Assembly: GCA_032718475.1 (NCBI GenBank)
Contig: JAUCBJ010004897.1
Span: forward strand, 1 to 44,437
Origin: Nemertoderma westbladi
Lineage: Eukaryota; Xenacoelomorpha; Nemertodermatida; Nemertodermatidae
Length of the DNA: 44,437 nucleotides
Direction: 5' to 3'
Position 1 is the stretch's first letter; each line of letters opens with the position of its first letter. The notes beneath the pieces are model-generated. The model did no database searches, was not told the DNA's origin, and saw nothing but the letters and a program-made list of their open reading frames with translations. A program made the translations under genes and the position numbers. Below are positions 28,869 to 38,779 of the stretch, in pieces.

Positions 28869-29109
28869 GGAGGGAAACTGGACGCAAAACCCGCCTTAGC
28901 GAATTAATATCCCGCCTCAATGTTAAATTCTCAATTTTGGGAAAGGAGCAGGTTACAGTGGTACGTTATTTTAACAAAAACAATAAACTAAACACAATAG
29001 AACAGGTTACAGTTTCATCTTTGAGACTAATCATCTGTTATTTGCGTCGAATTTCCCCTGGAGAGGGATGAATTTTTATTGCGTACAGTTCCCCCCCCCC
29101 CGCCCCTCC
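28869..29109 (-). mobile_element. MITE-like element, copy 2 (best-preserved ends)
   Basis: The left end GGAGGGAAACTGGACGCAAA and the right end TTGCGTACAGTTCCCCC are inverted repeats of each other, except for an expanded C run at 29090-29101. The interior is the reverse complement of copy 1 (23319-23553) with scattered substitutions. It is about 240 bp with no coding capacity. Confidence 0.8.
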
Positions 29110-29460
29110 TTTATCTGGAATTAACATATCCAATCCTAACCAATAACATGTTTTATTTTCTTATTCATTTGAACACTTTGAAGACAGAAGAAAAAACAAT
29201 AAGGACTGCCCTAAAGAGTAGTTACAAACTAGGCAATATAGTCTGATGGTAGTTGTCGAAGTTCGAACATGATTTGACATCATCAATCATGGTAAACACG
29301 GACGACATCTGCACCTCAGAAATCAATGTAGCTTTTTTTAATATGCCTTGGTCACTCGTAGACACTTTACTGTCCTCATGGACGACGCTGTGGATGCCGT
29401 GGTTGATGCCCGTTGTACTGTGTGGGAGGGGAGGATTTGCAAGTTGTATAAGCTGATAAT
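29110..29460. other. Spacer before the 42-bp satellite
   Basis: No recognised gene. A 67-codon open frame at 29253-29456 has no recognisable features. Confidence 0.4.
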
Positions 29461-29461
29461 A

Positions 29462-31475
29462 AAGATCAGTGAGTAGTCTATAAAGTTGTGTGAACTGACA
29501 ATAAAGTACTATGAGGGAACGATAAAGCTGCGAGAGAGAACTATAAAGTTGTGTGAGGGAACGATAAAGTTGTGAAAGAGAACTATAAAGTTGTGAAAGA
29601 GAACTATAAAGTTGTGTGAGTGAACGTTACAGTTGTGAGAGAGAACTATAAAGTTGTGTGAGGGAACGATAAAGTTGTGAGAGAGAACTATAAAGTTGTG
29701 TGAGGGAACGATAAAGTTGTGAAAGAGAACTATAAAGTTGTGTGAGTGAACGTTACAGTTGTGAGAGAGAACTATAAAGTTGTGTGAGGGAACGATAAAG
29801 TTGTGAAAGAGAACTATAAAGTTTTGTGAGGGAACGATAAAGTTGTGAGAGAGAACTATAAAGTTGTGTGAGGGAACGATAAAGTTGTGAAAGAGAACTA
29901 TAAAGTTGTGTGAGTGAACGTTACAGTTGTGAGAGAGAACTATAAAGTTGTGTGAGGGAACGATAAAGTTGTGAGAGAGAACTATAAAGTTGTGTGAGGG
30001 AACGATAAAGTTGTGAAAGAGAACTATAAAGTTGTGTGAGTGAACGTTACAGTTGTGAGAGAGAACTATAAAGTTGTGTGAGGGAACGATAAAGTTGTGA
30101 AAGAGAACTATAAAGTTTTGTGAGGGAACGATAAAGTTGTGAAAGATAACTATAAAGTTGTGTGAGGGAACGATAAAGTTGTGAAAGAGAACTATAAAGT
30201 TTTGTGAGGGAACGATAAAGTTGTGAAAGAGAACTATAAAGTTGTGTGAGTGAACGTTACAGTTGTGAGAGAGAACTATAAAGTTGTGTGAGGGAACGTT
30301 ACAGTTGTGAGAGAGAACTATAAAGTTGTGTGAGGGAACGATAAAGTTGTGAAAGAGAACTATAAAGTTTTGTGAGGGAACGATAAAGTTGTGAAAGAGA
30401 ACTATACAGTTGTGTGATTGAACGTTACAGTTGTGAGAGAGAACTATAAAGTTGTGTGAGGGAACGATAAAGTTGTGAAAGAGAACTATAAAGTTGTGTG
30501 AGGGAACGATAAAGTTGTGAAAGAGAACTATAAAGTTGTGTGAGTGAACGTTACAGTTGTGAGAGAGAACTATAAAGTTGTGTGAGGGAACGATAAAGTT
30601 GTGAAAGAGAACTATAAAGTTTTGTGAGGGAACGATAAAGTTGTGAAAGATAACTATAAAGTTGTGTGAGGGAACGATAAAGTTGTGAAAGAGAACTATA
30701 AAGTTTTGTGAGGGAACGATAAAGTTGTGAAAGAGAACTATAAAGTTGTGTGAGTGAACGTTACAGTTGTGAGAGAGAACTATAAAGTTGTGTGAGGGAA
30801 CGTTACAGTTGTGAGAGAGAACTATAAAGTTGTGTGAGGGAACGATAAAGTTGTGAAAGAGAACTATAAAGTTTTGTGAGGGAACGATAAAGTTGTGAAA
30901 GAGAACTATAAAGTTGTGTGATTGAACGTTACAGTTGTGAGAGAGAACTATAAAGTTGTGTGAGGGAACGATAAAGTTGTGAAAGAGAACTATAAAGTTT
31001 TGTGAGGGAACGATAAAGTTGTGAAAGAGAACTATAAAGTTGTGTGATTGAACGTTACAGTTGTGAGAGAGAACTATAAAGTTGTGTGAGGGAACGATAA
31101 AGTTGTGAAAGAGAACTATAAAGTTGTGTGAGGGAACGATAAAGTTGTGAAAGAGAACTATAAAGTTGTGTGAGCCTATTTTGAATTTGTGTGAATGGAC
31201 TATAATGTTGTATGAGGGGACTATAAAGTTATGTTAGCGGGCTATAACGTATTGTTGGGCGGTATATGTGCGAGGGAATAATAACGTTTTGTGTGCGGAT
31301 TATAAAGTTATGGTGAGCGGACTATAAAGTGGTGTGAGGGGACTATAAAGTTGCGTGAGCAGATTATAAATAAAAGAAAGTGGGCGGACGATGCGTGTGG
31401 ATTATACATACAGTGGTGTGGGAGACAAGAGCTGGGCGAGCGGGAAATAAAGTTGTGAGCAAGTTATAAAGTTGA
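29462..31475. repeat. Dimeric 42-bp satellite (21+21) with a 504-bp higher-order repeat
   Basis: Two related 21-mers alternate: AACTATAAAGTTGTGTGAGGG and AACGATAAAGTTGTGAAAGAG style units, each built around ATAAAGTTGTG. From about 29.5 to 31.17 kb the 42-bp register is exact. A variant, AACGTTACAG, occurs at 29624, 29750, 29918, 30044, 30254, 30296, 30422, 30548, 30758, 30800, 30926 and 31052, always a multiple of 42 apart. The last eight spacings repeat as 210, 42, 126, 126 twice, giving a 504-bp unit. From 31.17 to 31.48 kb the array decays into divergent copies. Confidence 0.95.
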
Positions 31476-31479
31476 GCGC

Positions 31480-34400
31480 GTTAAATCTATCAACATAACT
31501 TGACGTTGCGTTGTTGAAACTTAACGGGTCAGGGAGTCTTTGACCATGTTGAATAAAGTATTTGTTTTAAATCGAGAATTTTAAAATAATAGCCTATTGC
31601 TGGAGTCGGTACGTTTGTTGCAGTGGAAAAATAAATATAGATTATTTTTTTCTTAATCGTCGAATTATGCCTAACCTGCGGTCGTTTTATACTAGAATTT
31701 ATAATAAATAAGTAAATGAAAATTGTGAAAATGAAAGAGATATATAGTAGGCCTTATACGTAATATATTTTATTAATATTAAATAGTAAATATTTACCAA
31801 ACGATATTATAGAACAACGTATATCCAAACACCATTAAACTAAAATTACATTCACTTTTACATATAGTTTTCTCAAATGTAGGCATATAACTGCCCAGTT
31901 GGTTTACTTAATAGCACAAAACACACACTAAACTTAAAACATCAAAATTCTAAAACAATGTTATATAAGAAACATGCAGATGAACTATAGATAATCGCAC
32001 TAACAAATAATTATTGAATGATAAGTAAATCCTTTTTGCACGTATTAGAAAATATTAACTTAATCGGCAAGAAGTACCATCAATTATCGATTCAGCTAGC
32101 GGTGCACGGTAAAAATGGTAATGGACTGACGTATTTCGCTTCCATATTGCATTCATTCATCCCCGGCCTCAAAGACGCCAACAAAACGAGCGGAAAATTT
32201 AATTTCGGGACCAGATACCAGGGAATCTCAAACAGTAGAAGGAATAATAATTGATTTAGTTTAGTAACTGTGCCTGGGTGTAGTGGCCTCGTGAGGCTGT
32301 ACCAATGACTGCGGGGAGTATACAGTACATGGGTAACGCCATTCCCGTTTAAATGCCGCCTAGGCCTAGTCCAACAGTCAGTGTGTGTGTGCGCGGTGAT
32401 GCCTACTAATTGCCTACCGTCAACCTTTACTGTCAGCGTCACTGGCCGAATAGAATATTCCGAGGCCTAGAGTTCGGGAAGAAAGGTTGGAGGGTTCTCA
32501 GATCGGAATCAATAGGGGGGGAATTATCTTATAACGATTCTTGTAAATTACGTCCCGGAAGCGTTTAAACCCAATTTACGTGGAGCAATGTGTTAATAAG
32601 GTGAGACGGGCGCCCGTAGGGCGGGGATTTAAGGAATATCTGATCTTAGTGAATCTTCTCTATTTTGGAAAAAAGATTTTAAAAGATACCTGATTTATTT
32701 AATTCGCGGATTAATTTATTTTAAAGAAAGAGAAATTACAAAAGATTACATCATAAGTAGTTTATGCACAATTAATGCATAAACTGCATTCTTAAAATCC
32801 TTAGTATGTTACAATTTGAGTATAAAACTTCATACCGGCTACATACAACATACAGTACTTAGATCATCTGATTCTCGTGACTATATTTGCCATCCCGATA
32901 AAATACTATAACAGTAACATAAATGCTCGCTACGTTGTAATGTGCTGCATTACATCACTCTGTCAACAAAGGATACGAAGTTAATTGATATTGAATTTAG
33001 GAATACAAAAAATATTTTGGAATGAAGCCTGGGGTGAAGTAACGCCAGTTTACGTGACAAGATCCTCGGGAAGGTAAAATAATTCGAGAAGTAAATTCCT
33101 TCAGCCAGTTCCGTATTACGTTCTATTGCGCATACAGTGGCTCTCGTTGATTTCTAAAAAACGGGGACCAAACCGGCAACATAGTATGGGACAGGGACAT
33201 TGAGGGGCGATCCACATCGCTGAGCTTAGCCAGCAGTTCAGTATGGGTCAGATGTGCTTGGTTCGAGTATGTTTGAACGTAAATATTTCAGCAAAAGGTC
33301 AAGTGAAATTTCAAGAAAATATGTATTTCTTTATAGTAGATTAAAATTTTTACAGAACCTCAAACCGGTAATCTAAACAAAACACAAAATCTTGTTTGAA
33401 ACATCTAAATATTATGCTCCGATGGACGTACAACACAAATTATAAAGATCGACAGAAGTTTTAGTTTGAAATTGAATAATAAAATTGTGTTGATCTCAAC
33501 AAAAGAATAATCGTTTCAAGAGTTCAAGCAGCTAATAATTAGTTTGTATAAACGGAGCAAACAGTAGAAAACTAACACCAAAGCACACCACACAATCGGT
33601 TAGGTTAGTAAACTCAACGAAACTAAAAAGCCTTACAAATTGTTTAACTGTACCAAAATTACAAGTTTCATACAAAATAATACTGTACAATAAGATATTT
33701 GTAAGAGCGAAAATAACTTACTAAGAGTGAATATCTTTCGCGATATCAGTTAGCATTATATCTACCTTACCCAGATAGTCCAACACCGTTTTCTTTATGA
33801 TTATATCATTAACTTTATCTCCAGTCGTATTAAACTGTTTTAATAGCTAAGTATTTTATCCCAATGATGATATTTTGAGTTACAGTTATTTTAACTTTTA
33901 ATGACGGCGCGAGAAAACCTTACAGTATAATATATCGCGATGTTGCACCTCAGTTTGTAAAAATGTGAAAATAAAATCCAAAAATAGTAAACAAGCGACT
34001 ATTATTTGAAATTAAAACTAAAGATTTGTTATATTTAATAACGGACGCGCCGCGCATCGCCTAACCAAATAACTTCCACATGGCGACATGCGAAATTTTT
34101 GTAAATTGTCCAAGATGATCTCCAAAAAGATTATAGTTAAATAACTATAGTACCACGCCAATTAATAACTTCGCGCATACAAAATATATAATAGTTCGAA
34201 TAGTAATATACTGTATAAATGCAAACTTAGGGAGTTATAAACCGGCCTTAAATTACCCTGGGACAGTAATTATCAACACAATAACAACAATAATAATAAT
34301 ATTATACGTGGGTTGCGATGCACAAGTATCTCGTACAGTGATTAAATATGTTACATGTTATCTGAAGTAGATTGGCATTTATAATTCTCCATATCGCAGC

Positions 34401-34630
34401 ACTAATAACAACAAAGGAATGCGAGCTGCCTAAAAAACAAAATAAATTCGAAAGACTATAAAACACAAACCAAATCTTTTCATCATTACAAATATTCAGC
34501 ACGGTGTAGCATCAAAATTCTCAAAGGATTCTCAAATAAATATAAACACAATGTATAAAAAAATAATATTTGCTTAAAAAACTAGAAGCAACTCAACTCT
34601 CGTGCACAAATTAACCCGCGCACATTGTGT
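31480..34630. other. Intergenic DNA, nothing firmly recognised
   Basis: About 3.1 kb, mostly AT-rich. A GC-richer patch at 32.1-32.5 kb contains a 116-codon minus-strand frame (32092-32442) and a 78-codon plus-strand frame. Neither shows motifs, signal sequence or resemblance to a known protein. No RNA gene or tandem repeat was seen. Confidence 0.5.
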
Positions 34631-34634
34631 GTTG

Positions 34635-35615
34635 CTAAGCGACGGAATCTGAGAGTTTCGCAGTTTCCTCTGTATCTCCGGGGTAGAGAACGCTGTACGA
34701 CGGTGGGTGTCTGGTGGTTGCGGTGGCAACCGTCGTCATGGGAACGGATGAATCAGAGAGTCCGGGACTCTTGGCGCGGACGGGCGTCGTCGAAGCGGTC
34801 GCCGAGTTCCGGTGGACGCGAACGAAGTTGACGCACATGTTGGTGAGGATGACAAGACCGATGATGATAAAAATAGCGATGCCGACCCCGAGTAGGATGT
34901 GCAGCCAGTTGGGGCCACCGGCGCCGACGACGTTGCACTCGGCTGGACGGCCCTCGTCTTGCTTCCACGACATTCGAGTCCCGAGTCGGTCAAACACGTC
35001 AGCCAATAAGCGATCTACGCGTTGTGTCATCTTCTTGTTGGTGTAGCCATCGATGGGGCCGTGTTGCCATGCGAACATGTCGTCGTTGACGATGTTGTAC
35101 ATAGTGCTAGAGGCGTTCCCCGCCTCCACGTAAGTCCACACTTGCAGGGCGTGCTGGGGTTTCGCATGCAGCGTGGTCACAAGTAGCGCAATGTTTACCA
35201 GCACCGTGGTCTTATAGCCGCAATTAGTGCAGCCGAAGTCCCAATTTGCGCGGGTTTTCATTGCGAAAGGAATGATGACATTCTCGCGAGTCTCGGGGTA
35301 CTGATTGGCCATGTAGTCCGCGTAGTAAATCTTATACGCGGTGATCACCACATGTAGGTAGTCCACGGTGCGGTCGCATGGCGACTCGGGGCACGGACAG
35401 TAGGTGCCGTGCGCCAGGGCTCGCAGACGTTCGTTCAACTCCGTAAGGTAATTGTCGTCTAACATATTGTGCGGGTCGCAGACGAGACCCGGCGCCTTTA
35501 ATCCGCAATCCCAGTATTCCTTTTGCGGACTCGTTATATGCGCATCTTCGCAAGAGCCGCGATTTGCGATTGCGAAAAAAACTACGAGAATTATGTTGAA
35601 TTTCTGAGAATACAT
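34635..35615 (-). CDS. MOLO-1-like TPM-domain single-pass membrane protein
   Basis: A predicted protein of 326 residues. A signal peptide (about 1-21) leads to an extracellular TPM/MOLO-1 type domain: YWDCGLKAPGLVCDP (34-48) and LTELNERLRAL are the family's opening, followed by the cysteines of CPCPESPC, NWDFGCTNCG, and a helical stretch to ADVFDRLG. One NAS sequon lies at 167. A transmembrane helix (about 238-260, ILLGVGIAIFIIIGLVIL) follows, then a Ser/Thr-rich cytosolic tail of about 65 residues with a PPSY motif (304-307). In C. elegans, MOLO-1 is an accessory subunit that raises acetylcholine receptor function; a similar role here is inference. I prefer the ATG at 35615 because the signal peptide starts there; an in-frame ATG at 35657 would add 14 residues. 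It is a single exon, intact and clearly GC-richer than its surroundings, which suggests selection on coding sequence. No canonical poly(A) hexamer is seen in the 130 bp downstream. Confidence 0.85.
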   Translation of the reverse strand: MYSQKFNIILVVFFAIANRGSCEDAHITSPQKEYWDCGLKAPGLVCDPHNMLDDNYLTELNERLRALAHGTYCPCPESPCDRTVDYLHVVITAYKIYYADYMANQYPETRENVIIPFAMKTRANWDFGCTNCGYKTTVLVNIALLVTTLHAKPQHALQVWTYVEAGNASSTMYNIVNDDMFAWQHGPIDGYTNKKMTQRVDRLLADVFDRLGTRMSWKQDEGRPAECNVVGAGGPNWLHILLGVGIAIFIIIGLVILTNMCVNFVRVHRNSATASTTPVRAKSPGLSDSSVPMTTVATATTRHPPSYSVLYPGDTEETAKLSDSVA

Positions 35616-35659
35616 TTTTAATTCTTCAGTTGGCACAGACTGTAATAAATAAAACATAC

Positions 35660-36540
35660 ATGGAATTCATTAAAAAAGCCACATTTAATCAATTTAAGGA
35701 GGAAAATACATAGGAAAATGTTAACGAAGTCTCATACGTCAGTTAATTTTATCAAATTCTTTCGCAAACACACACACCACAATGACAGCTAAGCCAGATT
35801 ACTCCAATACAAAAAGCAGCTTTAAGATTCGGCATCTCACGACAAGGCGTGTAAGGTTGCGGGTAGCAAGCGATGTGGATTGGATAGAAGAATGGAACAA
35901 CTGCAGCTCGTACACAGTGCGGTAAGTAAGTGCAATGCGGATCCCTCCAGGAGGGTAACAGAGGCAGCTCTCTCTCTCTCACACACTCCAGTGTGCAGCA
36001 CAGCACCAGTTGGTAAAATGCCCCCCACACCCACATCCAATCATCCCCACAAATCCCATGCTGCCAATGCCGGCCCAGAGGTCCCCCCCCCCCCTCCCCA
36101 AGCACACAACTATATACACCAAGATTTGATAAAAGCCATGATTGATCAGGACTGAAAGGACATAAAATTGGATTTCCTAGTGGGGTTACGAAGCACACAA
36201 ATACCAAAGTTAATCGACAATCAACTTTACTAGGGAGTCGGTATAAACCACTATAATACCACTATGTACGCTGGAATAGAAATTGATTTTCATTAAAACT
36301 AAATTAATTATTCTTCATCTAATTCCAAATGCAACAGTTAGTAGTTGTCCAGCGTAACGTGGACATCATACGAATATAAATAATTGGAGGGCCGGAAATT
36401 GAGTGATGTTGCTGAGAAGTTTAAGGAATTGATCCACATATATAGGGAGTGGAGGGGGGGGGGGGGGAAACAAAAGTCGTTTATTACATTTTGTTTATTA
36501 AACATACCGGTAATTAATTGCTTAATTTATTTTTAGGTGG
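35660..36540. other. Intergenic DNA with one coding-like plus-strand fragment
   Basis: The minus-strand 151-codon frame at 35752-36207 has no recognisable features. On the plus strand, 35880-36155 reads a Pro-rich peptide ending DLIKAMIDQD. After a single TGA, the same frame continues KDIKLDFLVGLRSTQIPKLI to a TAG at 36231. That second part looks like real protein, perhaps an old transposon or gene fragment, but I cannot name it. Poly-C and poly-G runs lie at about 36087 and 36457. Confidence 0.35.
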
Positions 36541-36544
36541 TCGG

Positions 36545-37640
36545 GGAGTAACCTCCAATTCCAGAATCCTTACTGGGGCAACACTAGTTGGAGAATACCC
36601 CAAATCAGAAACACCTTTGGAAAATTCTTAGCCAGTTTTCCAGAACATGAGAAGTGGCAACGGATGATGCGGTTAGAGATTTGGTCTATTTTGTCCAATA
36701 CTGCATGTGCAGTTGGATTCATCAATAGACCAATTCCTCCATTGCCACTATCATCTGCTGACGCGAGGGCGAGTCGCCAACCGCCCCCCATGTCCTTAAT
36801 CAGAACCTCATCAGTCTGTCCAGTCTGCATTCGTTGCTCTTGAATACCCACTGCGGAAAGAGAAAGCTTATATACCAAGGCAGTCAGCTCACACTGTCGC
36901 ATTAGGGACCCGAGTGTTAGGGTGTTTACTGAGGCTAGTCTTGTAACTTGCCTCAGGTCCACTAATGGCTTGGTTGGTTGGGGTGGAACATGAGAGTAGC
37001 TTCAAACTCCAGAATCCCTCTCCCCATCACAATCTGGCCTCCCTGGTGACCCAGGGTTTGGGCCAGAAATGTCATCAGGGGACTCACAGACTGGACTCAC
37101 TGTTGACTCAGCGAATTTTTGGCCGTTTTCTCTCCAGTAGGGGGTAAACAGGCAGCCAGTCAGGAGATAACTGACGCCTGCGAGGCCAATTGTGTCCGGT
37201 AATTCCACTGGCCTCTAGTCGCCGGACCTCGGCATTACTAATGTAATCCATAGTGGGGGTTGGGGGTGCTTTTTGCTGAGTCATTGATGCAATTACCGCA
37301 CCCAGGTTTGCCATTCCACAGGGTGGGTGTCGCAGTGGAGTCAGATATAGGGCCCATCACCCATACCTACTCTGAAGCACATGACACACCATTGGCTATG
37401 CAGCTCATCTGCTGGGCCATGCCCTGGACCCCTGCAGCCAGGTGCAGGTGAAATGCTTCTCAAATTGGAGATGAGACCACTATACTCCTGACCAGCCATT
37501 CTGCGCATTAGTAGATTACTATCTAATTACAAGACCAGATTATGCCCTTAGTAAGAGGGTCTATGCAGCCACAGGTGGTACCTCCTTTATGCTGCATGGA
37601 GGGAGGTGGGAGGTCGCAGGTTTTCTGAATCAATGACCCA
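36545..37640 (-). mobile_element. 5' portion of a LINE (untranslated leader, N-terminus, endonuclease)
   Basis: On the minus strand, an upstream leader (37.32-37.64 kb) is followed by a short frame (37108-37314, starting MANLGAVIASMTQQ) and then an endonuclease-like segment. The endonuclease frame is the same as that of the plus-strand fragment at 9.93 kb, with shared NPTAHAxLDKIDQI. The element stops at about 36545, so it lacks the reverse transcriptase. It complements the copies at 7-12 kb, which lack the 5' end. Together they outline one family. Confidence 0.7.
36570..36962 (-). pseudogene. Apurinic-type endonuclease domain of a LINE, truncated
   Basis: The domain nicks target DNA during retrotransposition. 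The minus-strand frame reads ASVNTLTLGSLMRQCELTAL (the WNVRTL-like start of the nuclease), then LSAVGIQEQRM (with the catalytic Glu of the QE motif), DEVLIKDMGGGWRLALASAD, and GNGGIGLLMNPTAHAVLDKI. Near 36600 the frame shifts, and GYSPTSVAP (the conserved SPTN-type motif) is read in another frame. The rest of the nuclease (the GDFN and SDH motifs) is missing. It is non-functional. Confidence 0.8.
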
Positions 37641-37644
37641 GATG

Positions 37645-38760
37645 ACCTGACCTGACAGTAAATATATAAATAGAATAAAATATCAAAATAATATAAAATA
37701 CAAAATACAAAATAAAATATTGATCCATTGCGGTTATTCCTGATTACAAATCAGCAATGAATTTGATTTCGTTTGAAATGTTGGATCTGTATGGCCGTTG
37801 GCCTACTTTTATTTTGTGCATAACTGATTAAATAGTTTTAACTCCATGTCCATGTAACCTAGGTTACATTTAGTCTAATACTAGTACTCTCAAGGTAATT
37901 CATAGCTGGACTATTATACAAGTTTTCTAAGTCTTAGTGGTATCTGTATAACTTTTAGCTATGGACAGTGTTTCTGGTTATTTTAATGTTTTATCTGCCA
38001 ATTTTTACTGAATAAATGCCGGCTAGACCGGGCGCAACAAGTTAATAAAATAATAATATAATTTTTGGCATATGTAGAGGAAATGAGAGGTGGCAGATTA
38101 AGATGCAACTCGAGTATAGAGAAGGAGTTGTTTACTGATAGTTAAATGTGTGAATGAATATACATTAACTAGAGTACTCACTTTTTCAACTTCTAGCAAA
38201 AAAAATCCTATAGAAATATTGTGAATTTTTATACTTCTTGAGGGATAAGTATTTCAAGTTGTGAATATATTACAAATACAACGGTGCCCGGAATAGTACG
38301 CATTGTAAATTGTAATATTGAGGATTATACAACATTATTTTAACAATAATAATCTAGCATAATTATAATAGCATAAGTATTAAGTATAGTAGCATAGCTT
38401 ATATAGCATAAGTATAATTATATTGTATTTATAGGTGTGTAGACTGTGTACGTATGATTACTGATTTTCAATTTGCATGTAAGCAATAATGATCTAAGAC
38501 TACGCTGAAATATACAACAATTATACAATAAATGTATTCACCGCGGTAGATTCTGTAGTAAAAAAGATAATTATTATTAGAACGCCAGATGGCTGTGTCG
38601 GCAATATCCAACCCATTCCTCCTCACTTTATCAGCTGACACGACAATACAAATCGATGGCAGCCATAAATAAACGAGAAGATATCAAATGGAAACAACAT
38701 TTCATAATTTATTACTGATTTTAGAGATATTTAGTATCTTAATGGATACAGTAATGGAAG
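37645..38760. other. AT-rich intergenic DNA
   Basis: Small AAAATA-type repeats at about 37675-37720. No gene, RNA or clear transposon was seen. Confidence 0.5.
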
Positions 38761-38779
38761 AAGTATCAAAAACCGGGTA

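Noticed and set aside
32092-32442. 116-codon minus-strand open frame
   Set aside because: No motif, signal sequence or family resemblance; overlapped by another open frame on the other strand.
35752-36207. 151-codon minus-strand open frame
   Set aside because: No recognisable motif or domain; its composition follows a local GC-rich and poly-C patch, and it overlaps a more protein-like plus-strand frame.
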